Source: an uncultured Pseudomonadota bacterium
GTDB taxonomy: Bacteria > Pseudomonadota > Gammaproteobacteria > Burkholderiales > Usitatibacteraceae
DNA length: 39,310 nt
Direction: 5' to 3'
NCBI GenBank assembly: GCA_937898635.1
Contig: CALEJW010000209.1
Coordinates: 1 to 39,310 of the forward strand
Shown: positions 16,192 through 24,094 of the stretch, piece after piece
Numbering within the stretch: position 1 is the first letter of the stretch
Layout: each line of letters starts with the position of its first letter
The notes under the pieces: model-generated
What the model saw: the letters and a program-made list of their open reading frames with translations, nothing else
What the model was told of the DNA's origin: nothing
Database searches by the model: none
Translations under genes and position numbers: made by a program

Positions 16192-17427
16192 GTGAAGAAA
16201 CTCGCCTCCCTCCTCGCCACGCTCGCCCTCACGCTCCTCGCCGCCGGCTGCGGCAGCCAGGGCAGCTCCGCGGACTTCCCCGCCGACTTCAAGGTGACGC
16301 CCGGCGACAACTCCGTGATCGTGACCTGGACGGCGGAGCCCGACGTGGAGTACTGGATCTTCTACGGCCCCGGGACCGGCATCACCACGACGAACTGGGC
16401 GACCTCGGGCGGCTCCGTGATCCCGAAGGCCACCTCGCCGCGCGTGGTCACGGGCCTCGTGAACGGCAACACCTATTCCTTCACGATCAACGGCCGCAAG
16501 AACGGGGGCCCGGGCGGTTCGGGCGCGCCCACGCAGGTCGCGGTGCCGCAGCTCGCCGGGGCCAACTGGGCCGTGGGGACGCCGCTCGGGACCGGCCGGC
16601 TCAACGGCGTGGCGACGGGCAGCCTCGTCACGGGCACCGTGGACGTGGCGGTGGGCGCGGGCGGCGCGATCTTCACGAGCCTGAACGGCGCCGCGACGAC
16701 GATGCCCACGAACCCGGCCGCGCCGGCCGACCTGCACGCCGTCTGGTTCGCCACGCTCGGCTTCGTGGCGGCCGGCGCCAACGGCACCATCCTCACCAGC
16801 GGCGACGCGACCACCTGGACCGCCCGCACGAGCGGCACGACGGCGACGCTCCACGGCGGCACCAGCGTGGGCATCGGCGGCTTCATCGCGGTCGGCACCG
16901 GCGGCACCATCGTCGCCAGCTCCGACGGCGCGACGTGGTCGGTGCTCGCCTCGGGAACGACGAGCGACCTCTACGCCGCGGCCTTCGGCAACAACCGCTA
17001 CGTCGCCGTCGGCGCGGGCGGCACCATCGTCACCGAGGGCGACGGGGTGACCTGGGTCCCGGTCGCCTCCGGCACGTCCAGCGACCTGCGCGGCGTCGCC
17101 TACGCGGCGATCGCCACGACCACCGGCACCGAAACGGTGGTGACCAACCACTACGTGGCGGTCGGTCTTGGCGGCGCGGTCGTCACCAGCAACGACGGCC
17201 AGGCCTGGACGGTGCAACCGCCGATCACGACCCAGGACCTCCTCGCGGTCACCTACGGCGGGCAGTTCGTCGCGGTGGGCCGCTCGGGCGGCATCTTCAC
17301 CAGCCCCGACGGCGTGGCCTGGACGGCGCGGACCTCGGGCACGACGAACGACCTCGCCGCCGTCGCGCGCACGCTCTCCGGCTACACCGCGGTGGGCGAG
17401 GCGGGAACGAACGTCTCGTCGTTCTAG
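16192..17427 (+). CDS. Lipoprotein with Fn3-like domain and Ycf48/BNR-like propeller repeats
   Basis: 411 residues from GTG 16192. A lipoprotein signal peptide ends in LLAAGC (C20). Residues about 32-120 resemble a fibronectin type III domain (GDNSVIVTWTAEPDVEYWIFY, then a conserved GLVNGNTYSFTI strand). From about 135 to the end, about six repeats of roughly 40 residues follow the pattern VAVG-x-GGTI-x-TS-x-DG-x-TW-x4-SGTT-x-DL, characteristic of Ycf48/BNR-like beta-propeller blades. Such lipoproteins are membrane-tethered; their ligands are not known from sequence. It is probably its own transcription unit, with a 164-base gap to the RND genes. Confidence 0.8.
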   Translation: MKKLASLLATLALTLLAAGCGSQGSSADFPADFKVTPGDNSVIVTWTAEPDVEYWIFYGPGTGITTTNWATSGGSVIPKATSPRVVTGLVNGNTYSFTINGRKNGGPGGSGAPTQVAVPQLAGANWAVGTPLGTGRLNGVATGSLVTGTVDVAVGAGGAIFTSLNGAATTMPTNPAAPADLHAVWFATLGFVAAGANGTILTSGDATTWTARTSGTTATLHGGTSVGIGGFIAVGTGGTIVASSDGATWSVLASGTTSDLYAAAFGNNRYVAVGAGGTIVTEGDGVTWVPVASGTSSDLRGVAYAAIATTTGTETVVTNHYVAVGLGGAVVTSNDGQAWTVQPPITTQDLLAVTYGGQFVAVGRSGGIFTSPDGVAWTARTSGTTNDLAAVARTLSGYTAVGEAGTNVSSF

Positions 17428-17489
17428 CCCCCCGGGGCGCCCCGCCCCCGAGAGAGGGAAACGGTAACCTCCGCTGGCGCCGTTTCCCC

Positions 17490-17495
17490 TACAAT
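17490..17495 (+). promoter_or_regulatory. Possible -10 box of the RND efflux genes
   Basis: TACAAT, one mismatch from consensus, lies about 97 bases before the adaptor ATG. A -35 is not convincing. This is the best -10-like string in the 164-base gap 17428-17591, which otherwise holds only a 12-base GC palindrome (17433-17444). Confidence 0.35.
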
Positions 17496-17591
17496 TCACC
17501 CCCCGTTTCCTGCAGTCCGTCCCACCCCGGTAGCCACGAGCCGCCGGGGCGGCCTACCCTTTCGCCACCCCAGAAAGCCCCGGAACCTGCC

Positions 17592-18743
17592 ATGACGCCT
17601 CGCCTCGCCACCGTCCTCGTCCTCGCGATCGCCCTTGCCGCCTGCAGCAAGGGGCCGGATGCTTCCCGGAAGGACGCCAAGGCCGCCACGGCCGCTCCCC
17701 TGCTCCTCGCCGCCGAGGACGTCGTCACCCTCGCGAGAACCTCGCTCTCCTCGGGCCCCGTGATCACCGGCTCCGTGCAGCCCGAGCAGCGCGCGGACCT
17801 GCGCGCGGAAGTGCCGGCCGTCGTCCTGCAGGTCCACAAGGAGAACGGCGATCCGGTGCGCCGCGGCGACCTGCTGGTCCGCCTGGACGACACCGCCTAC
17901 CGCGACGCCCTCGCCTCCGCCGAGGCGGCGAGCCGCGCCGCCGCCCAGGCCTTCGAGCAGGCCGGGCGCCAGCTCGAGCGCACGAAGACGCTGCGCGGCT
18001 CGGGCATGGCCTCCGCCCAGCAGCTCGAGGACGCCGAGGTCCGCCGCAACAACGCGCTGAGCGACCTCGAGGCGGCCAAGACGCGCGTCGTGCTCGCCCG
18101 CCAGCAGCTGCAGCGCAGCGAGGTGCGCGCGCCCTTCAACGGCATCGTGAGCGACCGCAAGGTCTCGGCCGGCGACACCGCCCAGGTCGGCAAGGAGCTC
18201 CTCAAGGTGATCGACCCGGCCAGCATGCGCTTCGAGGGCCTGGTGTCGGCCGACCACATCGGCGAGGTGAAGGCCGGCCAGTCCGTGGTCTTCCGCGTGA
18301 ACGGCTATCCCGACGAGGAGTTCACCGGCAAGGTTCGCCGCGTGAATCCCGCCGCCAACCCGACCACCCGCCAGGTGGAGGTGCTGGTGGACTTCACCGG
18401 CCAGAAGCAGCCGCGCCTGGCGGGCCTCTACGCCGAGGGGCGACTGGAGACGGCGACCACGCCGGCCCTCACCCTGCCCGCCACCGCGCTCGTGCGCGAC
18501 GGCGACAAGGCTTCCGCCTGGCGCGTGAAGGGCGGCAAGCTCGAGAAGGTGACGCTCGCCCTGGGCGAGCGCGACCCGCGCAGCGGCGACTGGGTGCTGA
18601 AGGGCGGCCTCGCCGAGGGCGACCAGGTGATCCGCCACCCGGGCGCGCTCCTGAAGGACGGCCAGCTCGTGCAGTCTTCCGTCGCGGCCGAGCCCACCAA
18701 GGCCGCCGCCACCGGCGGCGCGTCCCTCCCGAAGAGGAACTGA
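17592..18743 (+). CDS. RND efflux periplasmic adaptor (membrane fusion protein), lipoprotein
   Basis: 383 residues. The signal peptide ends in the lipobox LAAC (C18). A first beta/lipoyl half (about 50-95, with LRAEVPAVVLQVHKENGD) is followed by an alpha-helical hairpin (about 98-165, rich in Ala/Glu/Arg/Gln), the second lipoyl half (VRAPFNGIVSDRKVSAGD, about 178-195) and beta-barrel/membrane-proximal domains. It should bridge the inner-membrane pump encoded three bases downstream to an outer-membrane TolC-type channel. No such channel gene is in the window. The start ATG 17592 is the one that gives a complete lipoprotein signal; the open frame upstream has no family similarity. Confidence 0.92.
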   Translation: MTPRLATVLVLAIALAACSKGPDASRKDAKAATAAPLLLAAEDVVTLARTSLSSGPVITGSVQPEQRADLRAEVPAVVLQVHKENGDPVRRGDLLVRLDDTAYRDALASAEAASRAAAQAFEQAGRQLERTKTLRGSGMASAQQLEDAEVRRNNALSDLEAAKTRVVLARQQLQRSEVRAPFNGIVSDRKVSAGDTAQVGKELLKVIDPASMRFEGLVSADHIGEVKAGQSVVFRVNGYPDEEFTGKVRRVNPAANPTTRQVEVLVDFTGQKQPRLAGLYAEGRLETATTPALTLPATALVRDGDKASAWRVKGGKLEKVTLALGERDPRSGDWVLKGGLAEGDQVIRHPGALLKDGQLVQSSVAAEPTKAAATGGASLPKRN

Positions 18744-18746
18744 GCC

Positions 18747-21700
18747 ATGTTCCTGTCCGATTTCGCGATCAAGCGGCCGGTCTCCACGGTCGTCGTCATC
18801 ATCGGCCTCATGTGCCTGGGGCTCCTCGCGCTGAAGAACCTGCGCGTGAACCAGATCCCGGACGTCGAGCAGCCGGTGATCGTGGTGAACATCCCCTACC
18901 CGGGCGCCTCCCCGGAGACGGTGGAGCGCGAGATCGTGAACCGCGTCGAGAAGGCGCTGCAGTCGATCCCGCAGGTCTACCAGATCCGCTCCACCTCGGC
19001 CGAGAGCGCCGCCACGATCGTCATCATCTTCAACTTCAAGAAGAACATGGTCGAGGCCTCCGACGAGATCCGGAACGCCATCGCCTCGGTGCGGCACAAG
19101 CTTCCGATCGAGATGCGCGAGCCGATCCTGCGGCGGATCGACCCCTCCGCCCAGCCCATCATGCAGATGGGGCTCTCCTCGACGAAGCAGTCCCACGCCG
19201 AGATCTCGCGCCTGGCCGAGGACGTGCTCGCCGACCGCTTCCGCGGCATCGACGGCGTGGCCGTGGTGAACGTGAACGGGGCGCTGCGCCGGGAGCTCTC
19301 GGTGCTCCTGCACGCGGAGAAGCTGCGCGAGTACAACGTCTCGGTGACCGACGTGGTGAACGCGCTGCGCCTGCAGAACACGACGGCGCCGGTCGGCCGG
19401 GTGAAGGGCGCGCTCGACGAGCAGAGCATCCGCCTGGTGGGCCGCATCGAGTCGCCGGCGGAATTCGAGAGAATCGTGATCCGGCGCCGCGGCAACGAGG
19501 TGGTGCGCCTGAGCCAGGTCGCGAGCGTCGCCGACGGCTTCGCCGAGCTCGGGGGCTTCAGCCTCCGGAACGGCAACCCCAACGTGGGCATCTCGGTCAC
19601 GCGCTCGCGCGACGCGAGCACGGTCACCGTCGCCACGGCCATCCGCAACCTCGTGGCCGAGATCAACAAGACGCTGCCTCCGGGGACGAAGCTCGAGGTC
19701 ACCCGCGACGGAGGGGAGGACGCCGAGCAGAGCCTGAAGAACGTGATCGAGGCGCTGATGTTCGGGGCGATCCTCACGATCTTCGTGGTGTACGCCTTCC
19801 TCAATTCCTGGCGCTCGACCCTCATCACGGCGCTCTCGCTCCCGACCTCCGTCGTCGCGGCCTTCATCGCCATCTGGGCCTGCGGCTTCACCCTCAACTT
19901 CATGACGCTCCTGGGGCTCTCGCTCGCCATCGGCGTGCTGATCGACGACGCGATCGTGGTCCGCGAGAACATCGTGCGCCACATGGAGCGCGGCGCCGAC
20001 CGGCTGACGGCGGCGAGCACCGGCACCGCGGAGATCGGCCTGGCGGTGACGGCGACCACCTTCTCCATCATCGCGGTCTTCATCCCCGTGGCCTTCATGG
20101 GGGGCGGCGCGGGCGAGTGGTTCCGCCCGTTCGCGCTCACGGTCGCGACCTCGGTGCTGGTGAGCCTCTTCATTTCCTTCACCCTCGACCCGATGCTCTC
20201 CGCCTACTGGGGAGACCCGGTCGGCTACCAGCAGCAGGAGAAGCGGGGCCTGCGCCGGTGGCTCGGGCGCTTCAACGCCTGGTTCGACCACCAGGCGGAC
20301 CGCTACGGCAACGTGATCGCCTGGGCCCTGCACCACCGCAAGTCCATGGTCGCGATCGCGGTCGCGAGCTTCGCGGGCGCGCTCGTGCTGCAGGCGACCG
20401 TGGGAGGCTCGAGCTTCCTGCCGGCCTCCGACGTGGGCACCATCGCGATCGACGTGCGCACGCCCTCCAGCGCGAGCCTGGAGTACGCGAAGCTCAAGGT
20501 GGAGAAGGCGGCCGAGCTCGCGCGCACGATCCCCGAGACCCGGGCCACCAACAGCCAGGTGAACGCGGGCGGCGGGCGCGTGTACGTGGACCTCGGCAAG
20601 AGCACCGAGCGCGCGCGCTCGGCCGCCGTGATCGCCGCCGACCTGAGGAAGCTCATGGCGCGGATCGTCGGCGCCGAGTACGTGGTGCTCGACGACCTGA
20701 ACAACGGCGTGAGGAAGCCCGTGCAGATCCAGTTCTCCGGGCCGGACTCGCGCCGGCTCATGGCGATCACCAGCGACTTCATGGAGAAGCTCAAGGGCGT
20801 GCGCGGCGCGGTGGACGTGGGGCTCTCGGAGCAGGAACCCAAGGACGAGCTGAAGATCGAGCTCGACCGGGGGCTCGCCAACGCGCTCGGCATCTCGGTC
20901 GGCGACGCGGCGCAGGCGCTGCGCGTGGCCTTCGCCGGCGTCGAGGTGGGCGACTGGGTCGATCCCACGGGCGAGTCGCGCGACGTGGCGGTGCGCCTGC
21001 ATCCCGACGACCGCGTGGACGCGGCCAACATCGAGCGCCTGCCCATCGCCGTGAGCGGCACCAGCATGATGGTGCCGCTCGACCAGATCGCCACCATCAC
21101 CATGGGCAAGGGCCCGGCGCAGATCCAGCACCAGGACGGCAAGCGGATGATCGCGGTGTCGGCCAACGCGCAGGGCCGCTCGCCGGGCGAGGTGACGGCC
21201 GACGCGATGAAGATCGCGAGGCAGATCGACTTCCCCGCCGGCTACGGCCTGGAGCTGGGCGGCGCCTCGCGCGACCAGAAGGAGGTCTTCTCCGAGATGG
21301 CGATCGCGCTGGCGATGGGCATCGCCCTCATGTACCTGGTGCTGGTGATGCAGTTCGGCTCCTTCACGGCGCCGCTGCCGGTGATGCTCTCGCTGCCGCT
21401 CTCGCTCATCGGCGTGGTCGTGGCGCTGCTCGTGACCGGCGGGACGCTCAACCTCATGAGCTTCATCGGCGTGATCATGCTCATGGGGCTGGTCGCGAAG
21501 AACGCGATCCTGCTCCTCGACTGCGCGCGCAAGGAGGAGGCGCAGGGCGTCTCCCGCGAGGAGGCGCTGATGCACGCCGGGCGCGTGCGCCTGAGACCGA
21601 TCATGATGACGACCTTCGCGCTCGTCGCCGGCATGATGCCCGTGGCGATCGCGCTGGGCGAGGGCGGCGAGTTCTACCGCCCGATGGCGGTCGCGATCAT

Positions 21701-21980
21701 CGGCGGCATCATCACCTCGACGATCCTCACGCTGCTGGTGGTGCCGACCTTCTACGACTCCATCGAGATCGCGCGCGACCGGGCGTTCGCCAAGTTCCGC
21801 GCCCGCGAGGCGCGCTGGAACGCCTTCGCCGCGTTCGTCGTGACCTTCGTCGAGGCGCTGCTCGCGCTGGTCGGCCTGCGCTCGCTCTACCGGATGGCCC
21901 GGCGCCTCCTCGGCTGGGCGGCGGCGAGAGCGCGGCGCGGCCCGGCGCCGCGGCCGGCGCCCCATCCCTCGGGAGACTAG
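18747..21980 (+). CDS. RND-family efflux transporter, inner-membrane permease (HAE-1 type)
   Basis: 1077 residues, full length for an AcrB-type pump. It starts with the typical MFLSDFAIKRPVSTVV first helix. It has two large periplasmic loops, each after the first helix of a half, and about 12 membrane spans in total. The proton-relay pair sits in the fourth span (GVLIDDAIVVRENI), and the second half has the matching MGLVAKNAILLLD and RLRPIMMTTFALVAGMMPVA blocks. It exports hydrophobic or amphiphilic compounds using the proton gradient; substrates cannot be read from sequence. A GAGGAA ribosome site overlaps the end of the adaptor gene, and the two genes form one operon. The C-terminal tail beyond the last span is about 85 residues, ends in an Arg/Ala/Pro-rich stretch, and is longer than in AcrB. 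Confidence 0.94.
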   Translation: MFLSDFAIKRPVSTVVVIIGLMCLGLLALKNLRVNQIPDVEQPVIVVNIPYPGASPETVEREIVNRVEKALQSIPQVYQIRSTSAESAATIVIIFNFKKNMVEASDEIRNAIASVRHKLPIEMREPILRRIDPSAQPIMQMGLSSTKQSHAEISRLAEDVLADRFRGIDGVAVVNVNGALRRELSVLLHAEKLREYNVSVTDVVNALRLQNTTAPVGRVKGALDEQSIRLVGRIESPAEFERIVIRRRGNEVVRLSQVASVADGFAELGGFSLRNGNPNVGISVTRSRDASTVTVATAIRNLVAEINKTLPPGTKLEVTRDGGEDAEQSLKNVIEALMFGAILTIFVVYAFLNSWRSTLITALSLPTSVVAAFIAIWACGFTLNFMTLLGLSLAIGVLIDDAIVVRENIVRHMERGADRLTAASTGTAEIGLAVTATTFSIIAVFIPVAFMGGGAGEWFRPFALTVATSVLVSLFISFTLDPMLSAYWGDPVGYQQQEKRGLRRWLGRFNAWFDHQADRYGNVIAWALHHRKSMVAIAVASFAGALVLQATVGGSSFLPASDVGTIAIDVRTPSSASLEYAKLKVEKAAELARTIPETRATNSQVNAGGGRVYVDLGKSTERARSAAVIAADLRKLMARIVGAEYVVLDDLNNGVRKPVQIQFSGPDSRRLMAITSDFMEKLKGVRGAVDVGLSEQEPKDELKIELDRGLANALGISVGDAAQALRVAFAGVEVGDWVDPTGESRDVAVRLHPDDRVDAANIERLPIAVSGTSMMVPLDQIATITMGKGPAQIQHQDGKRMIAVSANAQGRSPGEVTADAMKIARQIDFPAGYGLELGGASRDQKEVFSEMAIALAMGIALMYLVLVMQFGSFTAPLPVMLSLPLSLIGVVVALLVTGGTLNLMSFIGVIMLMGLVAKNAILLLDCARKEEAQGVSREEALMHAGRVRLRPIMMTTFALVAGMMPVAIALGEGGEFYRPMAVAIIGGIITSTILTLLVVPTFYDSIEIARDRAFAKFRAREARWNAFAAFVVTFVEALLALVGLRSLYRMARRLLGWAAARARRGPAPRPAPHPSGD

Positions 21981-22031
21981 CCGGCCGGCCGTGGCGGGCG
22001 GGCGCCGGGAGCGTCCGCCCGCGGCGGCGGA

Positions 22032-22490
22032 TCAGTAGTCGTCGGCGCGCTTGCCCGGCGGCGACTTGCAGGGCCCCGTGTGGCGGGCGTTGTACTGGAA
22101 GTTCATCTCCATCGTCTCGCCGCCCTTGTCCTTCATGCGGGCCTTCATCGTGCCCTCGTAGGTCTTCCCGGCGTAGGTGATGCGGCCCTCGCCGTCCATG
22201 GTGCCGTCCTTGCCCCTGCACTGGATGCGCCAGGTGAGCGTGTTGCCGGCGAGCTTCTGCTCCAGGACCTTGCAGTCCTCCCCCTTGCGCGAGTTGTCCG
22301 GCATGAAGTCCTTCTTCGTCATGCACTGGTTGTGCTTCACCGGCGGCATGGCGAAGGGCATGCCCGGCATCTCCATCTTGGCGTTGATCTCCCAGTTGCC
22401 CTCCTCCAGGTTCGGGGCGGCGAGCGCGGTCGTCGCGGCGGGGACCGCCAGGAATGACAGGGCAAGGGCCAGGCGCTTCGTCGTTTTCAT
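22032..22490 (-). CDS. DUF3617-family secreted protein
   Basis: 152 residues with a signal peptide (about 1-24, cleaved after ALAA). The mature part has the family pattern: a GNWEINAKMEMPGMPF start, HNQCMTKKDFMPD, a single-Cys GEDCKVLEQ turn, TWRIQCRGKDGTMDGEGRI, and C-terminal beta strands with YNARHTGPC. Four cysteines could form two disulfides. The family is widespread in proteobacteria and has no assigned function. The start at 22490 is chosen because it gives the signal peptide. The gene is divergent from the secreted HEEHH protein across 74 bases, so the two may share a control region. Confidence 0.85.
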   Translation of the reverse strand: MKTTKRLALALSFLAVPAATTALAAPNLEEGNWEINAKMEMPGMPFAMPPVKHNQCMTKKDFMPDNSRKGEDCKVLEQKLAGNTLTWRIQCRGKDGTMDGEGRITYAGKTYEGTMKARMKDKGGETMEMNFQYNARHTGPCKSPPGKRADDY

Positions 22491-22564
22491 GGGACTCCGG
22501 GAGGGAATGGGGAGAACCGATGTTAGATTAGAATCCCCACTCCCCACAAGGAATTGGAGCCCGC

Positions 22565-23260
22565 ATGCCGCGCCTTCCCGCCCTGGTCGCCTTCCTCCTC
22601 GCGCTCTCACCCGCCGCCTTCGCGCAACCCTGCCAGTGCATCGACCAGGGCGACATCAAGGCCCGCATCGCGGAAGCCAAGGCCGCCATGGAAGCCTACG
22701 GCGCCGAGATCCAGAAGATGTCCGAGCAGATGATGCGCACGCAGTCGCCGCTGCCCTACACGCGCGAGCGCCGCGAGAAGCTCCAGGGCCGCGTGCAGGG
22801 GGCGATCAACAAGGTCGCGGCCGGGCGCATCCAGACGGCGCCGACGATGGGCGACAACCCCGGGGGCACCGACAACCTGTGCAACGTGACGATCGGCCTG
22901 CACCCCTCGGCCACCGCCTGCATGCGCGAAAGCGTGCGCCGCCACGAGGAGCACCACCGCCAGGAGTGCCTGAAGACGCGCACCGCGGGCAAGATCGCGA
23001 CCTCCGTGCGCACGGGGGCGGATCGCTTCGAGCGCGACGGCTTCCAGCTCACCCAGTACGCGAGCGAGGAGATGATGGGCTACTCCACGGAGATCTCGTT
23101 CCTGGAGGGGGAGCTCTACCGGCTGAAGACCGCCTGCCAGCCCAAGCGCGAGGTGCGCGACTACACCGCCGAGCTGCGCAACCGCAGCCAGCAGGGCCAG
23201 AAGCCCGCCGACCCGGTGAAGGGCGGCCTGGACACCGCGCGCAAGCTCCTCGGCTTCTAG
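22565..23260 (+). CDS. Secreted protein of unknown function with an HEEHH (HExxH) motif
   Basis: 231 residues. I do not recognise the family. A signal peptide ends at about residue 20 (AAFA/QPCQC). A helical stretch (about 30-95) is followed by a region with C106, C119, C135 and C191. Residues 127-131 read HEEHH, which satisfies the HExxH zinc-protease signature. It is followed by C135 and, about 40 residues on, an acidic segment SEEMMGYSTEI whose glutamates (E168, E169 or E176) could supply a third zinc ligand. This is suggestive of a gluzincin-like metallopeptidase, not proven. It heads a run of four same-strand envelope genes (D,D-carboxypeptidase 19 bases on). The start ATG 22565 has AAGGA and GGAG upstream. 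Confidence 0.7.
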   Translation: MPRLPALVAFLLALSPAAFAQPCQCIDQGDIKARIAEAKAAMEAYGAEIQKMSEQMMRTQSPLPYTRERREKLQGRVQGAINKVAAGRIQTAPTMGDNPGGTDNLCNVTIGLHPSATACMRESVRRHEEHHRQECLKTRTAGKIATSVRTGADRFERDGFQLTQYASEEMMGYSTEISFLEGELYRLKTACQPKREVRDYTAELRNRSQQGQKPADPVKGGLDTARKLLGF

Positions 23261-23279
23261 GCGCGCGGGGCCGCGGGGC

Positions 23280-24092
23280 GTGAAGACGGGCGTCGCGCTG
23301 GCGCTCCTCGCGCTCGCCGCGGCCCCCGGCGCCGCGTCCGCGCAGCCGCCGGCGCCGCTCTTTCCGGGCGGCGCGGCCGCCTACCTCGTCCAGGCCGACG
23401 GCCGCACGCTCTGGTCGCGCGAGCCCGACCGCGCGCTCCCCCCGGCGAGCCTCACGAAGATCATGACGGCGCTCGTCTTCCTCGAAAGCGGCCTGCCGGC
23501 CGACGGCGTGGTCCGGGTGAGCCCGAGGGCGGCGCGGGCGACGGGCACGCGGCTGGGTCTCAAGGCCGGGGAGCGGATGCGGGCATGGGACGCGCTCGCG
23601 GCGACGCTCCTCGCCTCGGCCAACGACGCCTGCCTCGCGCTCGCCGAGCACGTGGCCGGCGACAAGGCGGGCTTCGCCGCGCGCATGAACCGCCGCGCCG
23701 CCGCGCTGGGGCTCGCGCGCACGCACTTCAAGAACCCCTGCGGCCACGACGAGCCCGGGCACCGCGCCAGCGCGCGCGACCTCGCGGTCCTCGCCGCCGC
23801 CGCCATGGGCGAGCCGCGCTTCGCCGAGCTCGTCGCGACGGTGGAGCTCGGCGTCGCCACGCTCGGCGGGCGGCGCTTCGCCCTCGAGAACCGCAACGAG
23901 ATCGTCGGCCGCTATCCGGGCGCGGCGGGGATCAAGAGCGGCTTCACGCCCGGGGCGGGCAAGTGCCTCGTCGCGCTCGCGCGCCGCGACGGCGTCACCG
24001 TCCTCGTCGTGGTGCTGGGCGCGCCCGACCGCTGGTGGGACACGGTCGCCGCGCTCGACGCCGCCTTCGCCGAGGCGAAGGCCGCGCGCTGA
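23280..24092 (+). CDS. D-alanyl-D-alanine carboxypeptidase (peptidase S11, PBP5/6-like)
   Basis: 270 residues from GTG 23280. A signal peptide (about 1-21) is followed by a complete penicillin-binding catalytic domain: S57-x-x-K60 (ASLTK), S113-x-N115 (SAN) and K219-S-G (IKSGFT). It trims the terminal D-alanine from peptidoglycan stem peptides in the periplasm. It lacks the C-terminal beta domain and amphipathic membrane anchor of PBP5 (typically about 380-400 residues), so it is probably soluble. GTG is the only start that gives the signal peptide. Its stop is two bases before the next gene, which indicates one transcript with the neighbouring envelope genes. Confidence 0.92.
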   Translation: MKTGVALALLALAAAPGAASAQPPAPLFPGGAAAYLVQADGRTLWSREPDRALPPASLTKIMTALVFLESGLPADGVVRVSPRAARATGTRLGLKAGERMRAWDALAATLLASANDACLALAEHVAGDKAGFAARMNRRAAALGLARTHFKNPCGHDEPGHRASARDLAVLAAAAMGEPRFAELVATVELGVATLGGRRFALENRNEIVGRYPGAAGIKSGFTPGAGKCLVALARRDGVTVLVVVLGAPDRWWDTVAALDAAFAEAKAAR

Positions 24093-24094
24093 CC

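Noticed and set aside
17433..17444. Perfect 12-base palindrome CGGGGCGCCCCG after the repeat lipoprotein gene
   Set aside because: No loop and no following T tract, so not an intrinsic terminator; expected often by chance in such GC-rich DNA.
17496..21965. Open frame of about 1490 codons on the minus strand
   Set aside because: Antisense shadow of the RND adaptor and pump; low-complexity Arg/His/Glu/Asp composition and no family resemblance.
22523..22534. TTAGAT/TAGAAT as a promoter for the HEEHH gene
   Set aside because: A -10-like string is there, but no -35 at any usable distance and the two candidates overlap; not firm enough to list as a feature.
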